In this document: in pieces, positions 32,294 through 42,338 of the stretch
Position numbering within the stretch: the stretch's first letter is position 1
How the letters are laid out: every line of letters begins with the position of its first letter
Source of the DNA: Corynebacterium sp. BD556
GTDB lineage: Bacteria > Actinomycetota > Actinomycetes > Mycobacteriales > Mycobacteriaceae
Assembly (NCBI RefSeq): GCF_038452275.1
Contig: NZ_CP141643.1
Coordinates: 806,001 to 870,000, forward strand
DNA length: 64,000 nt
Direction: 5' to 3'
The notes under the pieces: model-generated
What the model was told of the DNA's origin: nothing
What the model saw: only the letters and a program-made list of their open reading frames with translations
The model's database searches: none
Position numbers and translations under genes: made by a program

Positions 32294-33343
32294 CTACTTC
32301 CTTTTCGTATACGCAGCAAAAGACGTATTTGTAAAAACGGCGAACAGCAACATCGCGCCGAGGAAGAACTTGAACCAGTCCGGGTTCCACCCAGCATAAA
32401 CGATGCCTTGATTCGTCATGCCGAAGATCAACGCACCAATGGCGGTACCCACAGCCGTGCCCCGCCCGCCAGTGAGCACACAACCGCCAATAACAGACGC
32501 GATGATGTAGAGAAACTCATTGCCCACGCCCTGGCCTGCCTGAATCGAATCAAAAGCCATCAGCGTGTGCATTCCGACAAACCACGCGGCGAAACCGACG
32601 AGCATGAACAACGACACCTTAACCCGGCGAACCGGCACTCCCACCGCCCGCGCCGCGTCCTCGTTACCGCCGACAGCGAAAATCCAGTTGCCGAACTGAG
32701 TACGAAAAAGCACAAAGGACGCAAGCGCGACGAAAGCTACCCACCACAGGACGGTGACGTTTAGGGTCACGCCCCCCACCTGGAAGGTGCCGGCGAAGAC
32801 GGCACGCGCCGATGCAAAACCCTCCATGTTGCTGATCCCAGGGGTGGCCACCTGGCCGGTCACGAGCTTGGTCACTGCGAGGTTTAAACCTTGCAGCATC
32901 AAAAATGCCGCCAGGGTGATGAGGAAGCTGGCGATGCCAGTGCGAGTCACCAAAAACCCGTTCAGGGCACCAATTGACACAGAAATCAACAAGGCGAGCA
33001 ACGCGCCCACCCACACATTTAAATGCAAGTTGTAGTTGAGCATCGACGCAGCCAGCGCCGCGGAAGTCACCGCCACACCCGAAGACAAATCGAACTCGCC
33101 GCCGATCATGAGCATGCCCACAGCCAAGGCAACAATGCCCAAGGTGGAACTGGCGTAAAGAATCGTCGCCATCGCGCTCAGGGAGCGAAACGCTGGGGCG
33201 AGCACCAAAAACAAAGCGAGAATCAGAACGAAACCCAACAGGCTTGCGAGCTCAGGGCGCCGCACCACAGCGCTAAAACCAGTGCGTGGGCGCAATCGGT
33301 CTGCTTGTGCTGCGGGCAATAAAGCGGGGTCGCCGCTGCTCAT
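32294..33343 (-). CDS. CUT2-type sugar ABC transporter, permease (RbsC family)
   Basis: 349-residue polytopic inner-membrane protein of the BPD_transp_2 family, with about ten hydrophobic segments. The family's glycine-rich pattern GGEFDLSSGVAVTSAALAAS (about 81-100) and ASVIGGCVLTGGRGTAVGTA (about 285-305) is present. The start overlaps the binding-protein stop (ATGA at 33340-33343). Together with its neighbours it forms a high-affinity uptake system for a monosaccharide or polyol. Confidence 0.92.
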   Translation of the reverse strand: MSSGDPALLPAAQADRLRPRTGFSAVVRRPELASLLGFVLILALFLVLAPAFRSLSAMATILYASSTLGIVALAVGMLMIGGEFDLSSGVAVTSAALAASMLNYNLHLNVWVGALLALLISVSIGALNGFLVTRTGIASFLITLAAFLMLQGLNLAVTKLVTGQVATPGISNMEGFASARAVFAGTFQVGGVTLNVTVLWWVAFVALASFVLFRTQFGNWIFAVGGNEDAARAVGVPVRRVKVSLFMLVGFAAWFVGMHTLMAFDSIQAGQGVGNEFLYIIASVIGGCVLTGGRGTAVGTAIGALIFGMTNQGIVYAGWNPDWFKFFLGAMLLFAVFTNTSFAAYTKRK

Positions 33344-34335
33344 CGCAGTCCTGCCTTCGCCGCTTCAGTCACCGTGTCCACGTTGTCCTTATCCACAAAA
33401 CTCGGCCCAGTCAACACCGGCCCACCCCCGCCAATAGTTGCCCCGTTGCGCTTGGCCAACCACAAAGAATCCACCGCCAAATAGCCCTGCAGGTAGGGCT
33501 GCTGGTCAACAGCCCAAGCGACGCGGCCCTCAGCGATGGCGTCGACAAGCTCAGCGTCAGTATCGAAAGTGACCACACGAGCCTGGGAACCCGCCTGTTC
33601 GACTGATTCAGCGGCGCGCAAAGCAACAGGTGCTTGCAAGGCAAAAACGGTGTCAAAACCAGTGTCCTGCGACAACTTAGACTTAATCGTGGCCTGTACT
33701 GAAGTCAGGTCCTGTCCGTTGACATAGAGCAATACGACCTCGCCGCCGAGTCCCTCTCCGACGCCGGCGCAGCGCTCCTCCTGCGAGGAATTTCCTTGCT
33801 CGTGGATCACGCACAGCACCCGCCGCGCCCCCTCAGCTTGCAAACGCTCACCCGCCATAGTGCCGGCGATCATCTCGTCCTGGCCGAAAAAGCCACTCAA
33901 ACCATAGGTCGTGTATTGCTTCATGCCGGCGTTTAGTCCGACCGTGGCAATGCCTTTATCCACCGCGTTTTGCGCCGCCGGGCCAATCGCCTCCGGGTTC
34001 GGCAGAGTAACCGCAATACCGTCTACCCCGGCATCAACAGCCGAGCGCACCAGGTTCGCCTGGTTCGGCGCTTGCGGATCAGAGGAGTAGCGCAGCTCGA
34101 TATTGCTTTTCTTCGCCGCATCCTGCGCCCCTTTGCGCACGAGATCCCAATAGGTGTCGCCGGGCGCGCCATGGGTAACCATGGCGACCGTATAGGCCGG
34201 GGTATCTACTCCCCCACCCGCAGAATCGGATTCTTCGTCTTGACGAGGTGCCCCGCCCGTGGAGGAACACGACGCAATTAAGGACACAGCGGCCACAACC
34301 GCCGCAGCTTTGATGGACTTGGCTACTTTTTTCAC
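33340..34335 (-). CDS. Sugar-binding lipoprotein of the CUT2 ABC transporter
   Basis: Start taken as GTG 34335 (KKVAKSIKAAAVV follows), nine bases after GGAGGAA, giving 331 residues. The signal peptide ends in the lipobox LIASC, so the mature protein is a lipid-anchored exported protein with Cys near residue 23. A Gly/Asp/Glu-rich linker leads into a periplasmic-binding fold of the ribose/galactose type (YTVAMVTHGAPGDTYWDLVRKG split across two strands, then GVDGIAVTLPNPEAI). Ligand unknown; ribose, fructose and inositol are all possible. Confidence 0.9.
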   Translation of the reverse strand: MKKVAKSIKAAAVVAAVSLIASCSSTGGAPRQDEESDSAGGGVDTPAYTVAMVTHGAPGDTYWDLVRKGAQDAAKKSNIELRYSSDPQAPNQANLVRSAVDAGVDGIAVTLPNPEAIGPAAQNAVDKGIATVGLNAGMKQYTTYGLSGFFGQDEMIAGTMAGERLQAEGARRVLCVIHEQGNSSQEERCAGVGEGLGGEVVLLYVNGQDLTSVQATIKSKLSQDTGFDTVFALQAPVALRAAESVEQAGSQARVVTFDTDAELVDAIAEGRVAWAVDQQPYLQGYLAVDSLWLAKRNGATIGGGGPVLTGPSFVDKDNVDTVTEAAKAGLR

Positions 34336-34452
34336 GCTGCGATCTTCCTCCATCAGCTTTCCCTGGGTCAAAAGCCGTGCAAGGAACTTGACCGATACAG
34401 TGTCCTCTTACAGCGGGGACCACCACCGAAGGCTTACACCCGCACCGTCTTT

Positions 34453-35313
34453 CTAGGATTGCGCTAAACGCTCAAGCTCAACGTCCGGATCGAAGTGGCG
34501 CTCGGGCCACCGCAGGTCGAGTGACCTCAAGGCGGCATAGATGAGGGTCTTGACCACCGTGCGGCAATACTTCTTGTTGTCGGAGGGAATGCAGTACCAA
34601 GGTGCGGCATCTGTCGACGTGCGCTCAAAAGCGATCTCGTAGGCCCGCATGTACTCCTCCCATAGTTTCCGATCATCAATGTCGCGCGGATCGTATTTCC
34701 AGAACTTCTTCGGGTTTTCGATGCGCTCGCGCAGATTCATCGCCTGGAACTCCCGGGAAATATGCGGCATCACTTTGACAACGCGCGTGCCTTTCTCCGT
34801 CAATTCCTTCTCAAAGTCGACGATGGCGCCGTAGCGGCGCTCAATCTCCTCCGGTGCGGCCATCTGCTTGACACGCTGCACCAACACGTCCTCGTAGTAG
34901 GAGCGGTCAAAAACCGCGACCTGACCGGGCTGCGGTAAATGTTTGTTGAAGCGCCACAAAAAGTCGTGTTTGGCTTCTTCTTCCGTCGGCCGCCCGAACG
35001 CCGCGATATGCACTCCTTGAGCGTCCATCACAGAGCTGATCGAATGAGCGATGATACCGCCCTTGCCTGAGGTGTCCATGCCTTGGAGGATGAGAAGAAT
35101 CGAACCCGAGAATTGCTCATTGCTGCGCCCGTTGGCAAAAAGCATCTCTTGTAGGTCCCGGATGTCGTTGTCGTAGTGCGTAAACGCATTGTCGAGCAGC
35201 GAAGCACTGCGCCCACTTTTGACACCCGGGGTGGCGGCGGGATCAACATCTCCGATGCGGAAATGGGGACCCACCCTAAACTGTTCGGCTTCCAGGAAGG
35301 AAATTTTGGACAC
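34453..35313 (-). CDS. ppk2: PPK2-family polyphosphate kinase (polyphosphate:nucleotide phosphotransferase)
   Basis: 286 residues from GTG 35313, preceded by AAGGAG. Walker A LQGMDTSGKGG (about 77-87), Walker B FDRSYYEDVLVQRV (about 131-144) and the lid region KFWKYDPRDIDDRKLW identify a PPK2. The N-terminal EQFRVGPHFRI resembles the TIGR03709 subgroup, in which several members phosphorylate AMP or ADP from polyphosphate. Corynebacteria store polyphosphate. It lies alone between nusB and the ABC cluster; nucleotide preference cannot be fixed. Confidence 0.9.
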   Translation of the reverse strand: MSKISFLEAEQFRVGPHFRIGDVDPAATPGVKSGRSASLLDNAFTHYDNDIRDLQEMLFANGRSNEQFSGSILLILQGMDTSGKGGIIAHSISSVMDAQGVHIAAFGRPTEEEAKHDFLWRFNKHLPQPGQVAVFDRSYYEDVLVQRVKQMAAPEEIERRYGAIVDFEKELTEKGTRVVKVMPHISREFQAMNLRERIENPKKFWKYDPRDIDDRKLWEEYMRAYEIAFERTSTDAAPWYCIPSDNKKYCRTVVKTLIYAALRSLDLRWPERHFDPDVELERLAQS

Positions 35314-35383
35314 GTGACTCTCCTTAGATGTGTGAATCCGAAAAAGGTGCCGACACCGCTTGGGGCGGCCAGCAGACAAGAAG

Positions 35384-35416
35384 AAAAAGTGCCCTCCTTG
35401 CTAGGGGGCACTTTTT
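35384..35416. terminator. Bidirectional Rho-independent terminator after nusB
   Basis: AAAAAGTGCCC (35384-35394) pairs with GGGCACTTTTT (35406-35416) around an eleven-base loop, with A- and T-runs on both sides so that either strand ends in a U-tract. It overlaps the nusB stop codon and ends the leftward nusB transcript ahead of ppk2. Confidence 0.9.
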
Positions 35417-35991
35417 TAGTCCTCTAATTGCTTCGCACCAAAAGGCCCAGCGCTGCCAGCGGGGTAGAAAACCTCGTCCTCCTGGGCAGGCGGCGCGTCC
35501 TGCGCGGCGGTAGGCTCCGCGGCCAGTTCTACAGTCAGCGCCGGAGCGTTGTCAGCGTGCGCCTGGATAATGTCGTCGAGCACCGCATGGATATACGGCG
35601 GGGCCGTATGCCCCGAGTACTCCCCGGCCATCTCCAAAGCATTCGCAATGATGATAGCCGCACCCACATCATCGTTGAACATGATCTCCCACGCGGCGAC
35701 ACGCAGGATCTGGCGATCGACGGCGGGCAGGCGTTCCAACTGCCAATCTTGCGCAAGGAAGCGCTCGATATTGTCATCAATGTCATCGAGTTTTTCCGCC
35801 GTGCCCCGAATGATCTCAAGGGTGTAGTCCGCCACCGGAGCGACCGCATTGCGCGGGTCCTGGGACAGCTCCGCGCGGTCCTCGAGGATTTCTACCGGGT
35901 CGATGTCTCGTGTCTCAGCTTCAAACAGGATGTCCACCGCGCGCCGGCGGGCGCGGTAGCGGGCACCGTGCTGTCGTTTCTTGTCAGGCAT
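35416..35991 (-). CDS. nusB: Transcription antitermination factor NusB
   Basis: 191 residues, longer than the usual 140 because of a C-terminal Ala/Glu-rich tail after about residue 150. The core has the all-helical NusB fold: [15 protein letters not shown] near the start, [18 protein letters not shown] (about 92-109) and [16 protein letters not shown]. NusB with NusE aids rRNA antitermination. The ATG shares a base with the efp stop (TAATG), so it is coupled to efp. Confidence 0.94.
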   Translation of the reverse strand: MPDKKRQHGARYRARRRAVDILFEAETRDIDPVEILEDRAELSQDPRNAVAPVADYTLEIIRGTAEKLDDIDDNIERFLAQDWQLERLPAVDRQILRVAAWEIMFNDDVGAAIIIANALEMAGEYSGHTAPPYIHAVLDDIIQAHADNAPALTVELAAEPTAAQDAPPAQEDEVFYPAGSAGPFGAKQLED

Positions 35992-36554
35992 TAGTTGTTG
36001 ACGCGAGAGAGGTACTCACCTGTGCGGGTGTCAACCTTGACCACGTTGCCCGTCTCCAAAAACAACGGAACCTGGATTTCGGCACCGGTTTCGAGCCTGG
36101 CGGGTTTAGTGCCTCCGGTAGAACGATCACCCTGCAGCCCCGGCTCCGTGTGATCAATCTTCAGGTCGACGGAGTTCGGCAACTCCACAAACAACGCCTC
36201 ACCTTCGTGGAAGGACACCTGCACGCGCATGTTCTCCAGCAAGAAACGGGCCGCGTCGCCGAACTTGTCGACCGAAAGCTCGAACTGCTCATAGGTTTTA
36301 TCGTCCATGACAACGTAGTTCGTGCCGTCGTTGTAGAGGTAGGTCATGTCGCGGCGGTCAACGGTGGCGGTTTCCACCTTCACACCAGCGTTCCAGGTTT
36401 TGTCCACGGTTTTGCCGGTGAGAACATCCTTGAGCTTGGTGCGCACGAACGCTGGCCCCTTGCCCGGCTTGACGTGCTGAAACTCCACAATCTGCTGGAG
36501 CTTGCCATCGACCTGCAGCACGAGGCCGTTCTTGAAATCAGCGGTAGTTGCCAC
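35991..36554 (-). CDS. efp: Translation elongation factor P
   Basis: Relieves ribosome stalling at polyproline. 187 residues in three beta domains: KOW-like N-terminus with the tip loop [15 protein letters not shown] (Lys near residue 32, the modification site in some bacteria), the middle OB domain ([19 protein letters not shown]) and the C-terminal OB domain ending in GEYLSRVN. No yjeA/epmB or other modification gene is seen here. Upstream of nusB, as in other actinobacteria. Confidence 0.97.
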   Translation of the reverse strand: MATTADFKNGLVLQVDGKLQQIVEFQHVKPGKGPAFVRTKLKDVLTGKTVDKTWNAGVKVETATVDRRDMTYLYNDGTNYVVMDDKTYEQFELSVDKFGDAARFLLENMRVQVSFHEGEALFVELPNSVDLKIDHTEPGLQGDRSTGGTKPARLETGAEIQVPLFLETGNVVKVDTRTGEYLSRVNN

Positions 36555-36606
36555 TGTATACCTTCCTTATAGGTAGACGAGCATGTAAAAACAGGACAAT
36601 CCTACA

Positions 36607-37698
36607 TCACAGGTAGATAAGTTCCTTCGCCCAGTTCGTAATGATTCGTGGTGCACCCGAAGTGATGATCAAAGTGTCCTCAATCCGCACGCCCCCCTTA
36701 TCTGGCAGGTAAATGCCCGGCTCAACAGTCACGGTCATGTTTTCTGCCAAGCTACCCTGGGCGTTTTGGGCTGCTGAGGGACGCTCGTGAACCTCAAGTC
36801 CAATGCCGTGACCCGTGGAGTGAACGAAGAAATCACCGTAGCCTGCGTCCTCGATGATTTCGCGGCACGCCTTATCGACGTCCACGAGTTCCGTTCCGGG
36901 AGTCGCCGCCTTTACTCCTGCAAGCTGAGCGGCCAGCACGACCTCGTAGATCTCTTTAAGTTGCGGGTCAAGCTGCCCGATGGCGAAGGTTCGGGTCATA
37001 TCCGAGTTGTAGCCGTGGCGATGCGCACCGAAATCAATAGTGACCAAATCACCCTCGGTGATCGTGCGGTCGCCCGCGGCGTAGTGCGGTAACGCAGCAT
37101 TCGGGCCGGAGGCCACGATGGTGTCGAAACTGACATGCTCCGACCCGAGCCGCCGCATGCGGAATTCAAGATCAGCCGCAACCTCGCGCTCCGTGCGGCC
37201 GGCGCGTAGTTCACCGGCCTGAATCAGCTCATCGAGCGCTTGGACGCCCAACGCAGCAACCTCGGTGAGTTTTGTCAGCTCAAGTGAGTCCTTCACCAGA
37301 CGAAGATCTTCGATGACACCGGTGACCGGAACGAGACTGACTCCTTCTGGCAGATTCTTCTCCAGGCTTTCCAACATCGCTACCGACACGTAATCCGCCT
37401 CGTAGCCAACGCGGCGGCCTTCGGCCACACCACGCAACAGTGCGGGAGGTGTGTTGCGCTCAATGATCGCAGCGATATCCGGCACCTCACGGGCAATCTG
37501 AGAAATGTATCGACCATCGGTGGCAATTGATGCCGTCCGGTCTTTCGACACCAACAGTGAGCCGTTAGAGCCGGAAAAGCCGGATAAGTAGCGCACGTGG
37601 GTCAAGTTGGTGACGAGCATGTCGTCGATGCGCCGCCCCGCAAGCTCACTGGCAAGCCTGCGACGGCGATCGTCGAAACGGGTATCAGCCATTGGCAT
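36607..37698 (-). CDS. pepQ: Xaa-Pro aminopeptidase/dipeptidase, M24B family
   Basis: Cleaves X-Pro peptides. 363 residues: an N-terminal creatinase-like domain and a pita-bread catalytic domain with the five metal ligands in [17 protein letters not shown] (two Asp), [13 protein letters not shown] (His) and TVEPGIYLP...VRIED (two Glu). ATG 37698 follows AAGGAGAAACC. It overlaps aroQ by 14 bases and precedes efp, a conserved link of aro genes to pepQ-efp-nusB. Confidence 0.93.
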   Translation of the reverse strand: MPMADTRFDDRRRRLASELAGRRIDDMLVTNLTHVRYLSGFSGSNGSLLVSKDRTASIATDGRYISQIAREVPDIAAIIERNTPPALLRGVAEGRRVGYEADYVSVAMLESLEKNLPEGVSLVPVTGVIEDLRLVKDSLELTKLTEVAALGVQALDELIQAGELRAGRTEREVAADLEFRMRRLGSEHVSFDTIVASGPNAALPHYAAGDRTITEGDLVTIDFGAHRHGYNSDMTRTFAIGQLDPQLKEIYEVVLAAQLAGVKAATPGTELVDVDKACREIIEDAGYGDFFVHSTGHGIGLEVHERPSAAQNAQGSLAENMTVTVEPGIYLPDKGGVRIEDTLIITSGAPRIITNWAKELIYL

Positions 37699-38131
37699 GG
37701 TTTCTCCTTATTAAATAGTCAAGTGCGGCTTCGTAACCGAAGGTTCCGAGGCCAGCAATTACTCCTGCCGCAATCGGCGAAAGATAGGAATGATGGCGGA
37801 AAGGTTCACGGGCGTGGACGTTTGAAATGTGGACTTCGACAAATCCGGCACCACTTGCAACTTCTGCGAGCGCGTCACGAAGCGCCACTGAAGTGTGCGT
37901 CAGGCCAGCAGGGTTAATGACGATAGGCCACCCCATGTCCGCAGCTTCATGGACCCATCCGATGAGTTCACCTTCACTATTTGACTGGCGGCACTCTACT
38001 TCGAACCCGTGGTGCGCGCCGCGATCTGCACAGCGCTTTTCGACGTCAGCTAGCGTCTCCGAGCCGTACACAGCAGGCTCACGCTTTCCCAACCTGTTCA
38101 GATTCGGCCCGTTGAGCACTAATACCTTCAT
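37685..38131 (-). CDS. aroQ: 3-dehydroquinate dehydratase, type II
   Basis: Dehydrates 3-dehydroquinate in the shikimate pathway. 148 residues. [18 protein letters not shown] (about 5-22) carries the catalytic Arg and Tyr; [16 protein letters not shown] contains the substrate loop; and [18 protein letters not shown] has the catalytic His and Arg. It overlaps the aroB stop by one base and pepQ by 14. Confidence 0.97.
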   Translation of the reverse strand: MKVLVLNGPNLNRLGKREPAVYGSETLADVEKRCADRGAHHGFEVECRQSNSEGELIGWVHEAADMGWPIVINPAGLTHTSVALRDALAEVASGAGFVEVHISNVHAREPFRHHSYLSPIAAGVIAGLGTFGYEAALDYLIRRNHANG

Positions 38132-39189
38132 TAGATGACACCCCCGGAGATAACTTCATAAGCCGCGCGAAGCTCCGCGACGCTCGCATCCTCAAGGCGG
38201 GTACAGTGCCCCAAACTATCCAGCACCACAAAGCGAATCTCGCCATCGCGGTTTTTCTTATCCATCGTCATCGCCTCGTAAAGCTCATCAAACACGCCAG
38301 CCTGGTACGAGGTGGGAAGACCCACCAGGCTCAGAATCTCGTGATGAAGGGCCAGCAGGGAGTCGTCGATAAGCCCGCGGCCATGCGCAAGGTGCGCAAC
38401 AAACATCATGCCGACCGCCACCGCATCCCCGTGGCGCCACGTGTAATTCTCGCGACGTTCAATCGCATGACCGAAGGTGTGACCGTAGTTGAGAATCTCA
38501 CGCAGGCCGGACTCTTTTAAGTCCTGGCTCACCACACTTGCCTTCACCTGAACCGAACGCCGGATCAACTCCTCCCAGTGCTCGTCGGCACCTTCTCGAA
38601 ACAGCTCTAAAATGCGCGGATCTGCGATAAAACCCGTCTTAATCAACTCCGCCGACCCGGCAATAAGCTCCCCGGAATCGAGGGTGTCCAAACGCTCAAG
38701 ATCAATAAACACCGAATCCGGCTCATGGAAAGCACCCACCAAGTTCTTGCCGTAAACCGTGTTAATGCCAGTTTTACCGCCGACTGCGGCATCTACCATC
38801 GCCAGAAGCGTCGTGGGCACCTGAATGACACTGATGCCTCGCATCCACGTCGCCGCAGCGAAACCAGCCACATCCGTCACGGCTCCCCCACCGAGCCCGA
38901 TCACCGCATCTTGACGGCCGAAACCGGCCTCTCCGAGCGCATCCCACAAACCACCCAAAACCTCGCTAGTTTTGCCGGCTTCCGCGTCGGGAATCGGCAA
39001 AAGCACTACGTGCGCCACCTCGCCCACAGCGGCCGCTACATCCTGCGCCACCTGCCCCAAAGGACCTTGGTGGACGATCGCCACATTGCGCGCCCCGATC
39101 TCACGCACACGCTTTGCAATTGTTTCATGAAGGTTGCGGCCGATAAGGACGGAGTAGGGCGAAGGCCCCTCAACACGCACGACAGCCAT
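38131..39189 (-). CDS. aroB: 3-dehydroquinate synthase
   Basis: Second step of the shikimate pathway, NAD- and metal-dependent. 352 residues with [19 protein letters not shown] (about 100-118), [20 protein letters not shown] (about 125-144) and the metal-binding [12 protein letters not shown] (about 235-246). It lies between aroK and aroQ. Length and motifs are normal. Confidence 0.98.
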   Translation of the reverse strand: MAVVRVEGPSPYSVLIGRNLHETIAKRVREIGARNVAIVHQGPLGQVAQDVAAAVGEVAHVVLLPIPDAEAGKTSEVLGGLWDALGEAGFGRQDAVIGLGGGAVTDVAGFAAATWMRGISVIQVPTTLLAMVDAAVGGKTGINTVYGKNLVGAFHEPDSVFIDLERLDTLDSGELIAGSAELIKTGFIADPRILELFREGADEHWEELIRRSVQVKASVVSQDLKESGLREILNYGHTFGHAIERRENYTWRHGDAVAVGMMFVAHLAHGRGLIDDSLLALHHEILSLVGLPTSYQAGVFDELYEAMTMDKKNRDGEIRFVVLDSLGHCTRLEDASVAELRAAYEVISGGVI

Positions 39190-39216
39190 ACTTTCCTCTT
39201 TCCTCTTGGGATTATC

Positions 39217-39813
39217 CTATTGGGAATCGATTAATCCGAGAACCTCCGCGACGATGCTTTGCGGAGGGCGCCCGTCAGTGCGCACGCGAAAATCCGCAAC
39301 CTCCCGATACAGCGGGGCCCTTTGCTCCAGCAGCTCACTGTAGCGCTGATAGGGATCGGCGGCGGCGAGCACTGGGCGCAAGGAGTTTCCGGCAGTACGG
39401 CGCACACCCTCGTCGACACCTACATCAATCCACGCCACCTTGTGAGGCTGCAGCAATCTCCGGGTCGTCTCGTTTAACACCGCTCCCCCGCCCAAGCTCA
39501 CGATCCCGCCCGTGGACAAAGCCCGGGCGACGTAACCGGCTTCCATCGCGCGAAAGCCGTCCTCGCCAAGCTCAGCGTAAATCTCGCCGCATGTTCTTCC
39601 TTCGTCCTGTTCGATCAAGACATCGGAATCGACCAGGGGAAGGTTAAGCGAAGATGCCAAACGACGCCCAATCGTCGACTTGCCGGCCCCCGGGGGACCA
39701 ACTAACACCACGCGGGGACGCGAATGGACTACAGCACTCGCTGCACCGAAACTTTGGTCCTGCTCGTCCGGGCCAGTTCCTTCGGCGCCGTCACGCAGGG
39801 TGGGATCAATCAT
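39217..39813 (-). CDS. aroK: Shikimate kinase
   Basis: Start at ATG 39813 ([12 protein letters not shown]) with GGAGGGAAGA upstream; 198 residues, about 25 longer than usual at the N-terminus. P-loop [15 protein letters not shown] near residue 38, the shikimate-binding DSDVLIE and the SLGGGAVL segment are present. It overlaps the aroC stop by 8 bases, so translational coupling is likely. Confidence 0.95.
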   Translation of the reverse strand: MIDPTLRDGAEGTGPDEQDQSFGAASAVVHSRPRVVLVGPPGAGKSTIGRRLASSLNLPLVDSDVLIEQDEGRTCGEIYAELGEDGFRAMEAGYVARALSTGGIVSLGGGAVLNETTRRLLQPHKVAWIDVGVDEGVRRTAGNSLRPVLAAADPYQRYSELLEQRAPLYREVADFRVRTDGRPPQSIVAEVLGLIDSQ

Positions 39814-41023
39814 TCTTCCCTCCGAAAGACAACCGCTGAGAGACATACCCATTATACGAATCAATATTGCGTTTGACCTCGGCCAAACTGTCGCCGCCGA
39901 ATTTCTCCGTCACAGCACGGGCCAACACGAGCGCAACCATCGCTTCTGCAACTACACCCCCCGCCGGAACAGCGCACACATCTGAGCGCTGGTGGATGCC
40001 CGTGGCAGCGGCACCGCTGGCCATATCCACCGTTCGCAGCGCCCGCGGCACGGTCGAAATCGGCTTCATCGCAGCACGCACCCGCAATTGCTCACCGTTG
40101 GTCATGCCGCCCTCAAGCCCACCAGCGCGATTGCTCAAACGGTGAACCCCCATGTCATCGCGCACGATTTCATCATGGGCCTGAGAACCGCGTCGACGCG
40201 CCTCCTCAAAACCGTCACCGACTTCGACACCTTTAACAGATTGAATCCCCATCAAAGCCGCAGCCAGTTGCGCATCAAGGCGGTGCTCCCCCGAAATGTG
40301 AGAACCCAAGCCGATGGGCAAACCATCTACGATTACCTCGACGATGCCACCAAGCGTGTCGCCGTCCTTCTTCGCCGCCTCAATGCGGCCGACCATGTCG
40401 TTTTCGCTCGCTTTATCGAAAGCGCGCACTGGGGAGGCGTCGATAGCATCTATATCTTCAAACGACGGGGAGGCACCTTCGTACGGCGCCGACTCGCCAA
40501 TGGAAATCACGTGCGAGAAAACCTCCACACCAAGGGCTTCACGCAAAAAGCTGCGCGCCACCGTGGCGGCAGCCACACGCGCCGCGGTCTCTCGCGCCGA
40601 AGAGCGCTCCAACACCTTACGGGCGTCCTCGAAACCGTACTTGACCATTCCGGCGAAATCCGCGTGGCCCGGACGCGGTCTGGTTAGCGTGGCACCTCTG
40701 CCCGAAGACATCGCTTTGGCCACCTCTGGATCATCCAAGTTCACAGGCTCCGGAGACATCACCGTGGTCCATTTCGGCCATTCGGTATTGCCGATTTGGA
40801 TAGCGATAGGGCTGCCGATTGTCTCCCCGTGGACGATGCCGGTAAGCAAAGTGAGCTGGTCCTGCTCGAACTTCATGCGGGCACCGCGACCGTAGCCAAG
40901 TCGGCGGCGGGCCAACTGTCGGGAGATTTCCTCCGCCTGCACCGGAACTCCGGCAGGCATGTTCTCAACGAGGGCTACTAACGCTTGACCGTGCGATTCA
41001 CCGGCTGTTGTCCAACGAAGCAT
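39806..41023 (-). CDS. aroC: Chorismate synthase
   Basis: Converts EPSP to chorismate using reduced FMN. Start taken as ATG 41023 ([15 protein letters not shown]), the family's common start, giving 405 residues; ATGs at 41032 and 41047 are possible. [34 protein letters not shown] and the C-terminal [21 protein letters not shown] are diagnostic. First of aroC-aroK-aroB-aroQ. Confidence 0.97.
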   Translation of the reverse strand: MLRWTTAGESHGQALVALVENMPAGVPVQAEEISRQLARRRLGYGRGARMKFEQDQLTLLTGIVHGETIGSPIAIQIGNTEWPKWTTVMSPEPVNLDDPEVAKAMSSGRGATLTRPRPGHADFAGMVKYGFEDARKVLERSSARETAARVAAATVARSFLREALGVEVFSHVISIGESAPYEGASPSFEDIDAIDASPVRAFDKASENDMVGRIEAAKKDGDTLGGIVEVIVDGLPIGLGSHISGEHRLDAQLAAALMGIQSVKGVEVGDGFEEARRRGSQAHDEIVRDDMGVHRLSNRAGGLEGGMTNGEQLRVRAAMKPISTVPRALRTVDMASGAAATGIHQRSDVCAVPAGGVVAEAMVALVLARAVTEKFGGDSLAEVKRNIDSYNGYVSQRLSFGGKND

Positions 41024-41062
41024 GGCGCTCATTGTGTCACAACACATTTGGCCCTAGCGCCA

Positions 41063-41488
41063 TTAGGACAGCCATAAATGCGCGCCTGTAGTTGTCAACC
41101 AGGCAGCCAGCAGCATCGAAGGGCCGTGCGCGACTTCGCGCCTGCCTGCGCCACACGCAATGAGCAGCGTGAAAAGACCTGAGATACCAATTGCCCCCAA
41201 GACCCACACAAGCGCGAAGTGGTTGGCGCTGACAGCAACCGCCGCCCCCAGCGGAAGTGCCAACTTAATGTCACCTCCGCCGATGCCGCGCCCCCCAAGT
41301 AGATAGAAAGCTGGCCACACCAATGCCCACACTGCTGCGGGCCACAACCAGATGCTGCCTAGCGCCAGCGCCCCTGCCGGAAGCGTCAGAAAATCCGGGA
41401 GGCGGCCCCAGCGCAGATCCCAGTACGCCAACGCGACGCTCCACACGGCTGCGCAAACAACCAGTACAAACAATCCCCCACCCCCCAT
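41063..41488 (-). CDS. Small A24-family prepilin peptidase
   Basis: Start at ATG 41488 (MGGGGLFVLVV), 141 residues, much shorter than full PilD because it lacks the N-terminal cysteine/methylase domain. Several hydrophobic segments surround the two catalytic Asp: DLRWGRLPD (about 25-33) and GGGDIKLALP (near residue 70). Corynebacteria and mycobacteria carry such peptidases next to aro genes. The substrate may be a tad-type pilin encoded elsewhere; none is in this window. Confidence 0.85.
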   Translation of the reverse strand: MGGGGLFVLVVCAAVWSVALAYWDLRWGRLPDFLTLPAGALALGSIWLWPAAVWALVWPAFYLLGGRGIGGGDIKLALPLGAAVAVSANHFALVWVLGAIGISGLFTLLIACGAGRREVAHGPSMLLAAWLTTTGAHLWLS

Positions 41489-41516
41489 GCGGGATAATCC
41501 TAGGCCGGAATGTAGC

Positions 41517-42338
41517 TCACCGCCGCAGGGACTCGACATGAGCGGCCAGGGCCGTCCGCATTTCCTCGCGCGGCGCTGCCACTCCAGTGAATTGTTCAAA
41601 CTGAGAGTAGGACTGGGCCGCTAACATGGATAACCCCCCGACGACTTTGTGGCCATTCGCTGCGACCCCTGCCGCCAATGGAGTTGGCCACGGGTTGTAA
41701 ATGACGTCTAGGACAGGCGCGTGGGCGACAGCGTCCACCTTCCCTTCCAGCGCGTCCGCGGGAACAGTGGACACAATCGCCTCAGCGTTCATGGCCAGGT
41801 GCGCAATATCTTCTTCGAAGCCGACGAAACGAAGCTCCGACTCCCCAACAAGGTGCTGGACTTCGCTGCGCCGATCCGAACGATTGAGCACCACTATCCG
41901 CTCCACTCCACGCTGCGCAAGCGTCCACAGCGTCGGCCGGGCAGTTCCACCCGCCCCAATCACCAACACGCACGACGGCACGGTCGCACCCAACAGCTCG
42001 TCAAGCGCCCCAGCAATACCTTCAGTGTCCGTGTTATCCGCCCGCCACCCTTCGTCCGTCCTGACCAAAGTGTTCGCGGATCCAATCGCGCGGGCACGCT
42101 CAGTAACCACGTCCGCGAACTCCACGGCAGCGAACTTTGCAGGCATAGTTACCGAAAAACCCCGATAGCTCGGGTCCGACTGGCCAACGATGCGCGGTAG
42201 GTCCTCCGCCGTACATTCAATGCGTTCGTATTCCCAGCCTTCCAAGCCCGCAGCCTCATAACCGGCTCGGTGTAGGACCGGAGAGAGCGAATGTGCGATC
42301 GGTGAGCCAAGGACTGCAGCTTTGCAGCTACTGTCCAT
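41517..42338 (-). CDS. aroE: Shikimate dehydrogenase (NADP)
   Basis: Reduces 3-dehydroshikimate. Start at ATG 42338 ([11 protein letters not shown]), 273 residues; longer readings overlap mltG. LGSPIAHSLSPVLHRAGY (substrate-binding Ser), SVTMPAK with the catalytic Lys near residue 65, and the nucleotide-binding GAGGTARPTLWTL with NRSDR (NADP) are intact. It overlaps the mltG stop by 11 bases. Confidence 0.95.
   Translation of the reverse strand: MDSSCKAAVLGSPIAHSLSPVLHRAGYEAAGLEGWEYERIECTAEDLPRIVGQSDPSYRGFSVTMPAKFAAVEFADVVTERARAIGSANTLVRTDEGWRADNTDTEGIAGALDELLGATVPSCVLVIGAGGTARPTLWTLAQRGVERIVVLNRSDRRSEVQHLVGESELRFVGFEEDIAHLAMNAEAIVSTVPADALEGKVDAVAHAPVLDVIYNPWPTPLAAGVAANGHKVVGGLSMLAAQSYSQFEQFTGVAAPREEMRTALAAHVESLRR

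Noticed and set aside
34366..34393. GGTCAA-N16-TTGACC inverted repeat before the sugar-binding lipoprotein
   Set aside because: Short six-base arms with a wide spacer; compatible with chance and no matching regulator consensus that I know.
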